In this document: one piece after another, positions 35,828 through 47,240 of the stretch | How positions within the stretch are numbered: the stretch's first letter is position 1 | Layout: every line of letters begins with the position of its first letter | Source of the DNA: Halicephalobus mephisto | Taxonomy: Eukaryota; Nematoda; Chromadorea; Rhabditida; Panagrolaimidae | Length of the DNA: 64,000 nucleotides | Reading direction: 5' to 3' | Assembly (NCBI GenBank): GCA_009193035.1 | Contig: SWDT01000061.1 | Coordinates: 62,001 to 126,000 of the forward strand | The notes under the pieces: generated by a model | Told to the model about the DNA's origin: nothing | The model's input: only the letters and a program-made list of their open reading frames with translations | Database searches by the model: none | Position numbers and translations under genes: made by a program

Positions 35828-36420
35828 ACGACTCCCACCAGCGCCAGGATTGGTTTCGTTGCAGGATACCGAATTGGGCTTTCCGGTGGCCGGATCGCCT
35901 GTGGCGATGCTCTGGCGTGGATGAGACTCTCTTGTTTCTTCTTTTCCGAAGTTTCCAATCGAGTAATAACCTGAATAATGACTGCTACTAACACCAAAAA
36001 TCTGGTCAAAGACGAATTCGAGAACCGCAACGAAGAAGAGCGCCAGGATTCAGATTTCATAAAAAGAGCAAAAATACACGAAATAATAATAAAATTTCTA
36101 AAACAATAGGCCCTTTCTTGATCTGAGGCAATTTCCCTGAAAATTCCATATATAAAAAATAAAAATAAAATCACGTTTAATCGATTAAAACGATCATATG
36201 CAAAAAAACAAAAAATTAAAGAAAAATCGAAACTTGAAAGCTTATCAAAGGACTCCCTTTGATAACGAACACAATAAAAATCTTTTTTCTCCCCCAAAGC
36301 TCGTTGGAAAAATTAAAGAAATCATGAAACACGTTGTTGGAGCAAATTAAGGAGTGCCAGATTCGGTTTTGGTACATGGATCGCACTCAGTCACGAGGAA
36401 ATTAGGAATTATATAAAATT
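35828..36420. other. macoilin upstream region
   Basis: Mixed-composition DNA next to the macoilin start, likely promoter and leader. A 157-codon minus-strand frame covers it but overlaps the start and shows no domain. Confidence 0.4.
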
Positions 36421-36424
36421 AAAA

Positions 36425-36850
36425 ATCCATATATCAAAGTTGGTTCTAGTACGATATCCTGTTCCTAAAAAGATAAAAAATACATATAATTACTGAACAC
36501 AGTTGAGATCCTATAGAAAAAGGTTCTAGCAAGTAAATTCATTGTAAAACTAAAAACTCATATATCAAAGTTGGTTATAATATAATATTTTCCCTAAAAA
36601 TACAAATAATACATATAATCACAAGTAATAAGGAAAATTACACAGAATACGGTTTGTTCTATGTAATTACTTATAAAACTAAAAACTCATATATCAAAGT
36701 TGGTTATAATATGATATTTTCCCTAAAAATACAAATAATACATATAATCACAAGTAATAAGGAAAATTACACAGAATACAGTTTATTCTATGTAATTATT
36801 TATAAAACTAAAAACTCATATATCAAAGTTCGCTCCAATATGGTATTTCC
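36425..36850. repeat. tandem repeat, ~118 bp x 4
   Basis: ACTCATATATCAAAGTTGGT begins near 36424 (partial), 36548, 36683 and 36814, followed by a GATATTTTCCCTAAAAATAC block and AATCACAAGTAATAAGGAAA. Units 2 and 3 are almost identical. Confidence 0.82.
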
Positions 36851-37860
36851 CTGCTAAAAATATAAATAATCTATAATTATCGAAAATAAGCATGGTTGTG
36901 TGGAAGAAACAAAGTTTTTCTATGTTATTACCTGCAACCTTAAAAACCCATATATGAAACCAAAATTATATACTTCATATATCGAAATTAACCGTTTTTA
37001 CGACTAGATTGAAGTAAAGCAAAAAATTACACTTGGAGTTTCATTTTAAAGTAGATTAATCCCGTTTTTGGTTAATCCAATTTTCGTTGTTTAACACGAA
37101 ATTTAATAAATCCCAAGTTCGTCAAGAACAACGTCAATTGAATTAACTTTGTTTACCACAATTAAATTACTCATTAACCGAGCTTTGAAGAGATAACACT
37201 CGGGATTTACGAAAATTCAAAACTGAAAAATCGATGTAAACAAGTGACAAAAAAATAAAATTTCGCAATAAAACAAATTCGCCATATAATTATTTTAATT
37301 TTTATCTATTTAGGGTGATTTTTAAAATCGCTATAAACGATGTAGTGGCATGTGATGGAAGAAATGGGTCGAGGAGAGAGTCGGGGGACAGCGAGTCGAA
37401 GAAAGGAACTCGGAACGAAAACAACCGCTTCCATTTCATTCGATTTTCGTGGAAAATTTACAAAAAAATAAAAAAATAAAAAATAAAAATTAAGAAATCT
37501 GTAAAATTGAGTTTTCACGAAGGATTCGACCTTGAAGCCGTTCCAAAATTGGTTTCGATTGGCGCCAAAACCTCGCGCAAACGAAACAAGAACCATCTGG
37601 ACCCGTCTTGATCGATTTCACCGAGGAAATCGATAAAAAGCAGATGTCCCGAAACGGAGGGCATCGAGGATTTCGTAATTCTTCCTCGAAGTTGCTTTTT
37701 CGGAAGAAATCGATTGAAACACTCAATGTTGCTTTGTTTGTCGAGAAGCGCCGATGTTTATATATGAAAACAACGAAAATTTTGATTTTTATAATTTTAC
37801 AAAAATTTTATTTTAATTTTTTTAATTTAATTTATTTTATTTTTATGGATTAAATTATAC
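36851..37860. other. intergenic with a GC-rich patch
   Basis: A GC-richer patch spans 37320-37700. It includes GGCGCCAAAA at 37561 (inverse of an E2F core) and an exact 9-bp inverted repeat ATCGATTTC/GAAATCGAT at 37611-37634. Frames on both strands are open here, but none has splice support. It could be a promoter for an unseen transcript. Confidence 0.3.
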
Positions 37861-39070
37861 AAAATTAGAAATTTTAAAATGTGAAGTTAATTATAAAAAA
37901 GTAAAATTAATATAAAAAATTCAAAATTTTAGGTTTTATAAAAATTGAAAAAAATTAGGATTTTTATAAAATCAATTATAAAAATAGAAACTTTAGTTTT
38001 TTACAAAATAAATTATAGAAATTAGGGTGTTTATAAAGTTATGCAAAAATAGAAATTTGTATTTTTGTAAAATTTTATAAAAAATAAAAAAATTTATAAA
38101 ATTTTATAAAAAAATAAAAATAATTTTTGTAAAATTTTATAAAAAATTAATAAAATTATATAAAAAATTTAAAAAATTTTAATAAAATTGTATAAAAAAT
38201 AAAAAAATTTATAAAAATTTATAAAAATTTATAAAAAATAAAAATAATTTTTGTAAAATTTTATAAAAAATTAATAAAATTATATAAAAAATTAAAAAAT
38301 TTTTTTTTAAATTATGTAAAAAATAAAAAATTTTAAAAATTCAGTAGAAAATTCAACAAAAACTAAAAAAATAAAAAAATAAAAAATTCACATCAACAAT
38401 ATTTCGTAATAACATTAATTTATAATTTTTTTCATTCTATTTTCAAAAAAACTTCCAAAATTCACTAGATTTCTGAAATTTTAAAGAATTTTATGGAAAT
38501 TTCTGGAAAGGTTTCAGAATCTTCTAAAAGTTAGAATTTTAGGATTTTCTAGTTTTTTAAAAATTAATTTGGAAACTATTTCGTAAAAATAATTATTTTT
38601 AAATAAATTTTTACTAAAAATCCATAAAAGTTTTCAGAATTTTGTGAAAATTTCTAAAAAAGCTTCAGAATCTAGAATTTTAAGATTTCTCAGATTTTCG
38701 AAAATTTCAATATTTCGTAATAATGTTTATTTTTAAATAAATTTTTACTAAAAATTAATAAAAGTCTTCAGAATTCTGTGGAAACTTCTAAAAAAGCTTC
38801 AGAATCTAGAATTTTAGGATTTTGTAGAAGATTTTTGAGAATTTACTTCAATAATATTTCGTAAAAATGTTAATTTTTAAATAAATTTTTACTAAAAATT
38901 AATAAAAGTCTTCAGAATTTTGTGAAAATTTCTAAAAAAGCTTCGGAATCTAGAATAACTTTCTGGAATATTCCAAAAGCTTCAGAATCTAGAATTTTAG
39001 GGTTTTTTAGAAGATTTTTGAAAATTAATTTTAAAACTATTTCGTAAAAATGTTAATTTTTAAATAAATT
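37861..39070. repeat. AT-rich degenerate repeats
   Basis: AAAATTTTATAAAAAATAAAAA tracts fill 37,900-38,340. From 38,440 on, CTTCAGAATCTAGAATTTTA and AAATTTTTACTAAAAATTAA recur every 115-135 bp with drift. Confidence 0.6.
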
Positions 39071-39094
39071 TTTACTAAAAATTCATAAAAGCCT

Positions 39095-39330
39095 TCGGAA
39101 TCCGGCAGAGACTTCTGGAGCCTCCGGTAATCTGACGTAAACTTCCAGAGGATTCCGGAATCTCGAAGAAGCCTCCAGAAGTCCGGGATTTCCTGGAAGC
39201 CAAAATTTCAGAATTCCGGGATTTTCTGGAAGCCAGAATTCGAGAATTCCGGGATTTTCTGGAAGCCAAAATTTCAGAAGTCCGAGATTTCCTGGAAGCC
39301 AGAATTCCAGAAGATTCCGGAAATTCGTGA
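39095..39330. repeat. minisatellite, ~37 bp x 5, rich in TTCnnGAA
   Basis: Units of GAATTCCGGGATTTTCTGGA with AGCCAGAATT or AGCCAAAATT repeat about five times. At 39305-39322 TTCCAGAAGATTCCGGAA is an exact four-block heat-shock element (TTCnnGAAnnTTCnnGAA). Confidence 0.8.
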
Positions 39331-39379
39331 CGAGAGTACTTCGTGGCAAATCTCGTTTCGAAGCCTCTACAGTAATGCG

Positions 39380-39780
39380 ATGGAATTAGGAAGCCATGGA
39401 AAGGAATTTCATAATTCTTGAAAGATTTCGAAAGTTGACATGGATACCGAAGAAGTCACAAAAGTGGACAAATAAAAAAATAAGGTTGTTTTTAAAAATT
39501 TCAAAGCTCGAGTCGAAGCAACGTGAGCTTGGTTCTGTTCCTCGAGTCTTGACTTGGACAGAGAACAAGTTGTCGAAGCTCCCTCGGCCAGTAAACCAGT
39601 CAACGGCGCCTGTTTGTCTTGCCTGTGGCGTTCGAGAGAGTTTTGGTTCATTAGAGAGCAGTTTTGCGCAGTCCTGCCGAACAAAATCAATACGTGCCTG
39701 CCAGCGGCACTTCTCTAGAGAAAATTTTTATTCAAAAAGGTTTCTTTTTACTGGTCATTTTAGTTTTTAATATTTTTAAT
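39380..39780. promoter_or_regulatory. GC-rich island in the gene-poor region
   Basis: The stretch 39510-39720 is the most complex DNA for several kilobases around. It has open frames on both strands (for example a plus frame from 39396), but I found no pair of splice sites and no recognisable protein. Promoter, non-coding RNA exon or gene relic are all possible. Confidence 0.25.
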
Positions 39781-41040
39781 ATTTTTTAAATAAAAAAAAT
39801 GAAAATTTTTCTTTCAAAAAATCCCGCAACGAAAAAAGTAAAAATAGCCAGAGGTCATTTGGGTCTCGAGACGAAATTACTTTAATCAAGAAAAAATAAA
39901 CTAAAAATTATTAAATTTAAATAATTTCAAACAAAAATTAAAATTTCCACTCAAGACCAAAAAAATTTAAAATAAAATAAAATATTTAAATAAAAATCAT
40001 TTTTTAAAAATTTAAAATAAAATAAATTTTTTAAACAATTTTTAAATAAAATAAATTTTTTTTAATTTTTAAAGTTTTAAATAAAATAATTTTTTTTAAT
40101 TTTTTAATAAAATAAATTTTTCTAAATTTTAAATAAAATAAATTTTTTAAAATTTTTAAAGTTTTTAAATAAAATAATTTTTTAATATAATTAGTTTAAT
40201 TTTTATTAATTTTAGAAATTTAAATTTAAATAAAAATTTTAGTTTTAGGTCTCAAACAGGAAATTTTTCCTTTTTCGAAATGACTCAAATTTGTTCTTTC
40301 TGGTTGAATTAATAAAAAAAACATTTGTTAAATATAGAATATAAACTATAGATTATTTAAAAAAGTAAATTTTCTGTTCGGGACCCTGAATTTTAAATTT
40401 TTATATAAAATTTATTTTTATATAAAATTTATTTTTTTAAAAGATTTTATATAAAATTTATTTTTTTTGAATTTTTATATAAAATTAAATTTTTTTAAAG
40501 ATTTTATATAAAATTTATTTTTTTTGAATTTTTATATAAAATTAAATTTTTTAAAGATTTTACATAAAATTAAATTTTTTAAATTTTTATATAAAATTTA
40601 TTTTTTTTGAATTTTTATATAAAATAAAATTTTATAAAAAATTTACTTTTTTTAGACAATTAGTTTCTTCAACTTTAACTGATTTTAAAAATATGAAAAT
40701 TAGCTAAAAAACAGGATTTTAATCGAAATTAGAGCGGAAGAAAGAAGAAACTCGTTCAAACGCTCTCGAACGGAAAATTTTTTCTTTTTTAAACAAATTT
40801 AAATCAATGTTTCCGGTCCAGAAACATGGAAAAATATTAATTGGAAAATAAATATTAATTTTAAATTACTAATAAATAAAAAACAAAATTTCCATTCAGG
40901 ATCGAAAAAGTTGATTTTTTTAAATTTCGAATAAAATTTATTTTTTACAAAAATACTTATTTCAGTTAATATTAATATTACAAAATTAAAAAATAAAAAT
41001 TTCGACCGAAATTTAAATGAAAAAAGTGAAATTTATTTGT
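39781..41040. other. AT-rich simple sequence
   Basis: TTTTTAAATAAAATAAATTT and TTTTATATAAAATTTATTTT units dominate at 40000-40640. I see nothing else in this stretch. Confidence 0.5.
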
Positions 41041-41049
41041 TTTACCGAA

Positions 41050-41285
41050 ATTGACAGCCAAAGTTCGAAGTTAAAATTAGACTTTTCGTGCTGAGATATA
41101 ATTTTCGTAATTTAGACTTTTCGTGCTGAGACACAAGTGTTCAAATTTCGGAATTTTCGTGTTAAAACACAAGTGTTCGAATTCCGGAATTTTCGTGCTG
41201 AGACACAAGTGTTCAAATTTCGGAATTTTCGTGCTGAGACACAAGTGTTCAAATTTCGGAATTTTCGTGCTGAGACACGATTTAT
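41050..41285. repeat. 36-48 bp tandem repeat flanking the foldback element
   Basis: TTTTCGTGCTGAGACACAAG followed by TGTTCAAATTTCGGAA repeats about five times. The reverse complement of the same unit fills 41590-41870 on the other side of the foldback centre. Confidence 0.8.
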
Positions 41286-41309
41286 GAATCATATTTGGAT
41301 TCGAAAATT

Positions 41310-41921
41310 CAATGCTCTATATTATCAAAGTTGACGATCAGAATTCAAAGTTAAAATTGGACTTTTCGTGCTGAGACACGATTTATGAATCATATTTGGA
41401 TTCTGAATACTTGTATATCAGATTCTAACTATCAATTTACGTAAGACAGAGAACAAGTGTTTAAAATAGAAAAAATCTACGCAAGTTGTACTAACACGAA
41501 AAGTCCAAATCTTAACCTCGAATTCTGTCGACTTTGATATAACAGAGCCCTGAATTTTCGAATCCAAACATGATTCAAAAGTTTTATCTCAACACGAAAA
41601 TTCCAAATTACGAAAATTATATCTCAACGCGAAAAGTCCAAATTACGAAAATTATGTCTTAACACGAAAAGTCCGAAATTCAAACAGTTATGTCTTAGCA
41701 CGAAAAGTCCAAATTACGAAAATTATGTTTCAACACGAAAAGTCCGAAATTCAAACAGTTATGTCTCAGCACGAAAATTATGTCTCAACGCGAAAAGTCC
41801 GAAATTCAAACAGTTATGTCTCAGCACGAAAAGTCCAAATTACGAAAATTATCTCTTAACGAGAAAAATTCAAATTTTAATTTTGAACTCTGATCGTCGA
41901 CTTTCACAAAACAGAGCATTG
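41310..41921. mobile_element. foldback element with long terminal inverted repeats
   Basis: The left end AATGCTCTATATTATCAAAG then TTGACGATCAGAATTC is matched in reverse by GAACTCTGATCGTCGACTTT then CACAAAACAGAGCATT at 41885-41920. A shorter inner right end at about 41510-41550 also pairs with the left arm, so copies are nested. There is no transposase frame. Its arms share the ATCAAAGTTGAC and TTCGTGCTGAGACAC blocks with the repeats around it and with TONSL intron 7. Confidence 0.72.
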
Positions 41922-42235
41922 GTCTCAAGAAGAAAATCCGAATTTCGAAATACTTCTAAATCAATCTTTTTAAATAAAAATAAATTTTTAAAGACGTTTA
42001 TTAAAAAATTTAAAAAATAAAAAATTCGAATTTCGAAATATTTTTGACTTTTTTTGTGATTAAAAAATATGAAAATTTCGAATAAAATTAACGAAAAAAA
42101 TAAAAATACAGTATCCAAATTTAATCACGAAAAAATTGAGGAATCCTTAATCTGGAAAATTATTAAATAAACAATTCTTTGAATAAAACAAGGCTTCGGC
42201 CGTTTTTGGATAATCCTTGAAGTTTTTTTTCGATC

Positions 42236-42830
42236 TTTGGACGTCAAAGAGGATCTGACCCTAATTTATCAAAGTCAATTGTTGTTAAAATTTAGAAATA
42301 GAGAAAATATTGCAAATTTTTATTTAAACAAAAGCACAGACCAACAATGATATAAGACAGCAGAACTGCTCAGTCACTCATGCCCTACAGTATTCCACTG
42401 TCCCTGATTTTCAGGCTATCTCTTCAGATGTTCTTTTTTTAATATAGTTTCTTGTCACAATATCTACATGACAAGTTTCAACACAATACAACCGAGGATC
42501 TCACTCATGCCCTACAGTATTCCACAGTCCCTGATATTCAGGCTATCTCTTCAGGTTCTCTCTTTCTATATTCTCTATCCCAACAGACGTCAAAGAGGAT
42601 CTGGCTTTAGTTTATCAAAGTCAATTGTTGTTAAAATTTAAAAATAGAAAAATAAGGAAATAGAGAAAATATTGCAAATTTTTATTTTAACAAAAGCACA
42701 GACCAACAATGATATAAGACAGCAGAACTGCTCAGTCACTCATATCCTACAGTATTCCACTGTCCCTGATTTTCAGGCTATCTCTTCAGGTCCTCTCTTT
42801 CTATTATGTTTTCTGTCCCAGCAATTGTCA
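42236..42830. repeat. long direct repeat, ~350 bp spacing, 2.4 copies
   Basis: GACGTCAAAGAGGATCTG to CTATCTCTTCAG occurs at 42239-42425 and again at 42588-42800 with high identity. A partial third copy (CACTCATGCCCTACAGTATT) lies at about 42502-42560. Confidence 0.85.
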
Positions 42831-42989
42831 AAGTTCAAAGTCGAAATTTGGACTTTTCACGCTAGAAGGCAATTTGAGGGTCATGTTTGGACTCGAAAAA
42901 TCTTGATAAATTCCGTTAATTTAGATAAAGCAGATTTCCGAAATTGAAAAAATTCGTGAATGTTGTTTTAGCGCAAAAAAATTTAATTT

Positions 42990-43740
42990 TAATTTCAAAC
43001 TTTAATAGTCAACTTCGAACTTTAACCATTAATTTCAAATTTTAATCGTCCACTTTGACTTCGGATTTTGATGGTCAATTTTGACCTTAAACTTTGATAG
43101 TCAACTTCGATTTTGAATTTCGAATTTTAATGGTCAACTTTAATCTCAAATTTTGATTATCAACTTTAACCATTAATTCCGATTTTGATGGTCAACTTTG
43201 ATCTCAAATTTTGATTATCAACTTTAACCATTAATTTCGAATTTTAATAGTCAACTTCGACCTCAAATTTTGATAGTTAACTTTAACCATTAATTCCGAT
43301 TTTGATGGTCAACTTTAATCTCAAATTTTGATAGTCAACTTTAACCATTAATTCCGATTTTGATGGTCAACTTTGAACTTCGAACTTTGATAGTCAACTT
43401 CGACCTCAAATTTTGATAGTCAACTTTAACTATTAATTTCGATTTTGATAGTCAACTTCGACCTCAAATTTTGATTATCAACTTTGACCATCAACTTCGA
43501 TTTTGATCTCAAACTTTGATAGTTAACTTTGACCACCAACTTCGATTTCGATAGTCAACTTTGACCTCAAATTTTGGTAGTTAACTTTGACCTCAAATTT
43601 TGATTATCAACTTCGACTATTAATTTCGATTTTGATGGTCAACTTTGACCACCAACTTCGATTTTGAACTTTGAATTTTAATGGTCAACTTCGACTTCAA
43701 ATTTTGATTATCAACTTTGACCATTAATTCCGAATTCAAA
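42990..43740. repeat. degenerate ~20-60 bp array of TTTGATAGTCAACTTTGACC units
   Basis: More than twenty variants of GATAGTCAACTTTGACC follow each other. They are the reverse complement of the ATCAAAGTTGAC arm of the foldback elements, and the array ends at AAAACAGAGTAATG, close to the element end ACAGAGCATTG. Confidence 0.8.
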
Positions 43741-44255
43741 CTTTGATAAAACAGAGTAATGATAGAGATTGATTTTACCAGAATGACAATTGTTGATTTT
43801 ACAACTAAAAATGAGAAAAGAACCATTTCAAACAAAAGAAAAATGAAAAACTGACCATTTTCCACAAATATAAAAATTTTTCGTTCAAGAATATTTTAAA
43901 AAATTTTTATTTTTATTATTTTTTAAATTTATTTTTTTAAAGAATTTTAAAATTTATTTTTATTTTAAAAAAAATTAAAAGAAAAAGAAAAATTAAAATT
44001 AAAAAAAATAAAATTATTTAAATTTTAATTGAAATTTTTGAAAATATTAAAAAAAAACTTATTCGATTGGTCCCGAATGAAAAATTAGCTTCTGTTTGAA
44101 GTAATTTGACATCGGTGTTTTTCTTCAAATCCGCTAATTTGCAGCTAAAGATGATGAAAAATCTCTAGAGTCAGTGACGACAACCTTGACAACCGCTAAT
44201 TATACTGTTCATCAATTAATCTCCTTGGAGAAATGACAATTCATAATTATTTTTA

Positions 44256-44475
44256 AAAAAATATAAAAAATATAAAAATATAAAAAATATAAAAATATAA
44301 AAATATAAAAAATATAAAAAATATAAAAAATATAAAAAATATAAAAATGTAAAAAATATAAAAATATAAAAAATATAAAAAATATAAAAAATATAAAAAT
44401 GTAAAAAATGTAAAAAATATAAAAAATGTAAAAAATATAAAAAATGTGAATTTTAAATATAAAAATATAAAAATT
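44256..44475. repeat. TATAAAAA microsatellite
   Basis: About 25 units of TATAAAAA or TATAAAA with occasional TGTAAAAA form a nearly pure array. Confidence 0.9.
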
Positions 44476-44479
44476 TTAG

Positions 44480-44825
44480 ATTTTTTAAAATCATCAAATT
44501 TTAAATTTCGGACTTTTTTAGAATTTTTGAAGTTTTGGACTTTTTTAGAATTATCAAATTTAGAAATTTAGACTTTTAATTTTTGGAATATTAGAAATTT
44601 AGATTTTTTTAAGTTTTAGAATTTTAGAAATTTAGAATTTTGGAACTTTAGAAATTTAGACTTTTTTAATTTTAGAAATTTGGACTTTTAATTTTTGGAA
44701 TATTAGAAATTTAGACTTTTTTAATTTTTGGAATTTTAGAAATTTAGACTTTTTTAATTTTAGAAATTTAGAAATTTAGACTTTTTTAATTTTAGAAATT
44801 TAGAATTTTTGAATTAGTTAAAAAT
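44480..44825. repeat. TTTAGAAATTTAGACTTTTT tandem repeat
   Basis: Units of about 35-45 bp with AGAAATTTAGACTTTTTTAA recur eight or more times up to the GC-rich island. Confidence 0.75.
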
Positions 44826-44839
44826 CAGTTTGGAATCGA

Positions 44840-44935
44840 GAATTCTGGTCGACAATCCGAAAGCCATGGGAACAGGTCAAGACTCGGCGTCTCCGGAGTC
44901 TCCAGGGCAACAGAAAACTAACTAGTCCGTTTTGT
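44840..44935. promoter_or_regulatory. GC-rich island with X-box-like site, candidate BBIP1 promoter
   Basis: This is the only complex DNA between the repeats and the BBIP1 gene. GTCTCCAGGGCAAC at 44898-44911 differs from the nematode X-box consensus GTHNYYATRRNAAC at one central base. RFX/DAF-19 X-boxes control ciliary genes including the BBSome, and the next gene downstream is a BBSome subunit. The distance to the ATG (about 940 bp) is longer than usual but is filled with AT-rich repeats. Confidence 0.45.
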
Positions 44936-45039
44936 AATATTCAATTTTTCCAACACTATTAAATTTCGAAATTAGTCCAGATGTTTCGGCTTCAAACAAC
45001 CTGCTGAAACAAATATAGTTTAATAAATTTTTCTTTTTT

Positions 45040-45530
45040 AAATTCACCTGTATTTGTTCGAATTTAATAAATTTTGGAATAAGGTTTTTTGGAATTTTTA
45101 GGAACTTGAAAAATTTCAGTTTTCGAAAATATAAAAATTTTTGGAAACTTTAAAAATAAAATAACAACTTAAGTTTTTAAAATTTAATAGAAATTTTTAT
45201 AACTTTCGAAATTTAATAATTTTTTTGGAATTTTTAGGAACTTAAAAAATTTAAAATCTTCGAAAATATAAAAATTTTTGGAAACTTTAAAAATAAAATA
45301 ACAACTTTTAAAATTTAGAATTTAATGGAAATTTTTATAAATTTTCAAAATTTAATGATTTTTTTGGAATTTTTAGGAACTTGAAAAATTTCAAATTTTC
45401 GAAAATATACAAATTTTTGGAAATATAAAAATTTCTAAAATAAAATAACAACTTTTAAGTTTTTAGAATCTAATAGAAATTTTTATAAATTTTCAAAATT
45501 TCAAAGTTTTTAAAAAATTTTTGAATTTTT
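45040..45530. repeat. tandem repeat, ~135 bp x 3.5, upstream of BBIP1
   Basis: GGAATTTTTAGGAACTTGAA and AATATAAAAATTTTTGGAAA recur near 45090, 45220 and 45365. T-rich simple sequence then runs to the BBIP1 acceptor at 45841. Confidence 0.75.
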
Positions 45531-45848
45531 AATATTTTATAAAATTTAATTTAAAATTAAAACTAAAATTTAAATTTTCGATTTTTTTAATTTCGTATTT
45601 TTTAATTTTTTCTAAATTTAAATTTTTAATTTTTAAATTTCGTTTTTTTTAATTTTTTCTAAATTTAATTTTTAAATTTTGTTTTTTTTTTATTTTTTTT
45701 CTAAATTCCGTTTTTTTTTAAATTTTTTTTTAAATTTCGTGTTTTTTTTATTTTTTTAATTTAATTTTTAAATTTCGTTTTTTTTTAAATTTTTTTTCTA
45801 AATTTCGTGTTTTTTTTTATTTTTTTAATTTAAATTTTCAGTTTCGAA

Positions 45849-46145
45849 ATGACACAACAAGACGAAGAATTAACTGAACTGATATATCCGCCTAGTGGGA
45901 TGTTGTTCAAGGAAGAAATCATCGAACCTGTTTTCTGCAAGCCGAAATTGATTCCTTTGAAATCCGTGACTTTGGAAAAACTAGAACGAATGCAACAAGA
46001 AGGACTTGAAAAAATGAAGGAACTGGAATTCCAGAAGTCAGTTCGGGCCGAGACCGAGGACGAAACTGCCAAAGAAGCTTTTTCGGGTTCTTCTGGAGCG
46101 AAAACGGACATTTGGCAAGCCGAAGGGAATTCCAATAATAACTAA
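45849..46145 (+). CDS. BBIP1: BBIP1 (BBS18), BBSome subunit
   Basis: Small subunit of the BBSome, the coat complex that moves membrane proteins in cilia. A single exon encodes 98 residues (human isoform 92). The segment [20 protein letters not shown] followed by [12 protein letters not shown] aligns residue by residue with the conserved human core (CKPKLLPLKSLTLEKLEKM). The remainder is an acidic tail of low complexity. A TTTTCAG acceptor at 45841 lies 7 nt before the ATG; AATAAA is at 46155-46160. In nematodes ciliary genes of this kind are expressed in sensory neurons. An X-box-like site lies upstream at 44898. Confidence 0.88.
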   Translation: MTQQDEELTELIYPPSGMLFKEEIIEPVFCKPKLIPLKSVTLEKLERMQQEGLEKMKELEFQKSVRAETEDETAKEAFSGSSGAKTDIWQAEGNSNNN

Positions 46146-46460
46146 TTTATTTTTAATAAATATCCCCAAAGTACGGTAGTGCAAAATTTTCCATGTTTAT
46201 TTTCTTATAAAATTTCGTTTTTAAAAAAATCGTTTTTTTGAAAAAAATTGTTTTTTTTTTTAAATTATTTTTTTAAAAAAATTGTTTTTTGATGGAGAGA
46301 CCACAAAGACTGACAAATTTGAATATCCATTGTTTCCGAATCAGAAAACACTTGAAAAGTTCGAGGACGTGAGATACTGGGAAGGTCGGTCCAGGGGAGC
46401 CTCGGGGCTGTGGGTGGATTCTGGTCCGATGCAAGGTTGGTCTTCGAAAAGACGAATTCA
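46146..46460 (+). other. unassigned open region downstream of BBIP1
   Basis: After a poly-T/poly-A stretch, 46282-46460 has gene-like composition. On the plus strand a frame reads GETTKTDKFEYPLFPNQK... without an ATG. On the minus strand another reads SPEAPLDRPSQYLTSSN and stops at once. Splice sites are weak on both strands. It may be a gene fragment; I do not call it a gene. Confidence 0.25.
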
Positions 46461-47240
46461 GAGTTGTCTTCATAGTTCCCAAAATAGTGTCCATAATAGT
46501 TTTAATAACTTGAGATTTAAGAAATAGACGATACTGAAGATCATACACATGAAGTACGATTTCAATTCTTGAGATCTTTCAACTATCTTCTATCAAATAT
46601 TTTTCAATATCTTCTTTTCTTCAGATATCTTTAGTTCTCAAAATAGTGTTTATTATAACTTTAAGAATTTGAAATTTAAAAGATAGAAGACATTCAAAAC
46701 GATACATATGATGTATGATATTGATTTTTTTAAATATCTTCTATCAAATATTTTTCAATATCTTCTTTCCTTCATATATCTTTAGTTCTCAAGATAGTGT
46801 CTATTATAACTTTAAGAACTTGAAATTTAAAAGATAGAAGACATCCAAAACCATACATATGCTGTGTGATGTTGATTTTTTTAAATATCTTCTATCAAAT
46901 ATTTTCCGATATCTTTTTTCCTTTAGATATCTTTAGTTCTCAAGATAGTGTCTATTATAACTTTAAGAATTTGAAATTTAAAAGATAGAAGACATTCAAA
47001 ACGATACATATGATGTATGATATTGATTTTTTTAAATATCTTTTATCAAATATTTTCCGATATATTCTTTCCTTTAGATATCTTTAGTTCTCGAGATAAT
47101 GTCTATTATAGCGTTGATAACTTGTGATTTAAAAAAATAGAAGACATCCAAAACCATACATATGATGTGTGATGTTGATTTTTTTTAATTTTTCCAATGA
47201 TTTTCCATTAAATATTCCTGGGTATCATCTGTCCTTATAT
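46460..47240. repeat. tandem repeat, ~155 bp x 5
   Basis: Blocks of ATATCTTTAGTTCTCAAGAT with AGTGTCTATTATAACTTTAA begin near 46467, 46621, 46772, 46922 and 47083. AAAAGATAGAAGACATCCAA and ATACATATGATGT complete each unit. Confidence 0.85.

Noticed and set aside
35824..36297. 157-codon minus-strand frame over the macoilin start
   Set aside because: It overlaps the macoilin exon in another frame and has no recognisable domain.
37306..37726. overlapping minus-strand frames in a GC-rich patch
   Set aside because: Both strands are open, no splice sites fit, and no family is recognised.
41050..41921. CRISPR-like appearance of regularly spaced repeats
   Set aside because: The units are directly adjacent, reverse orientation about a centre, and lack unique spacers; this is eukaryotic foldback and tandem DNA.
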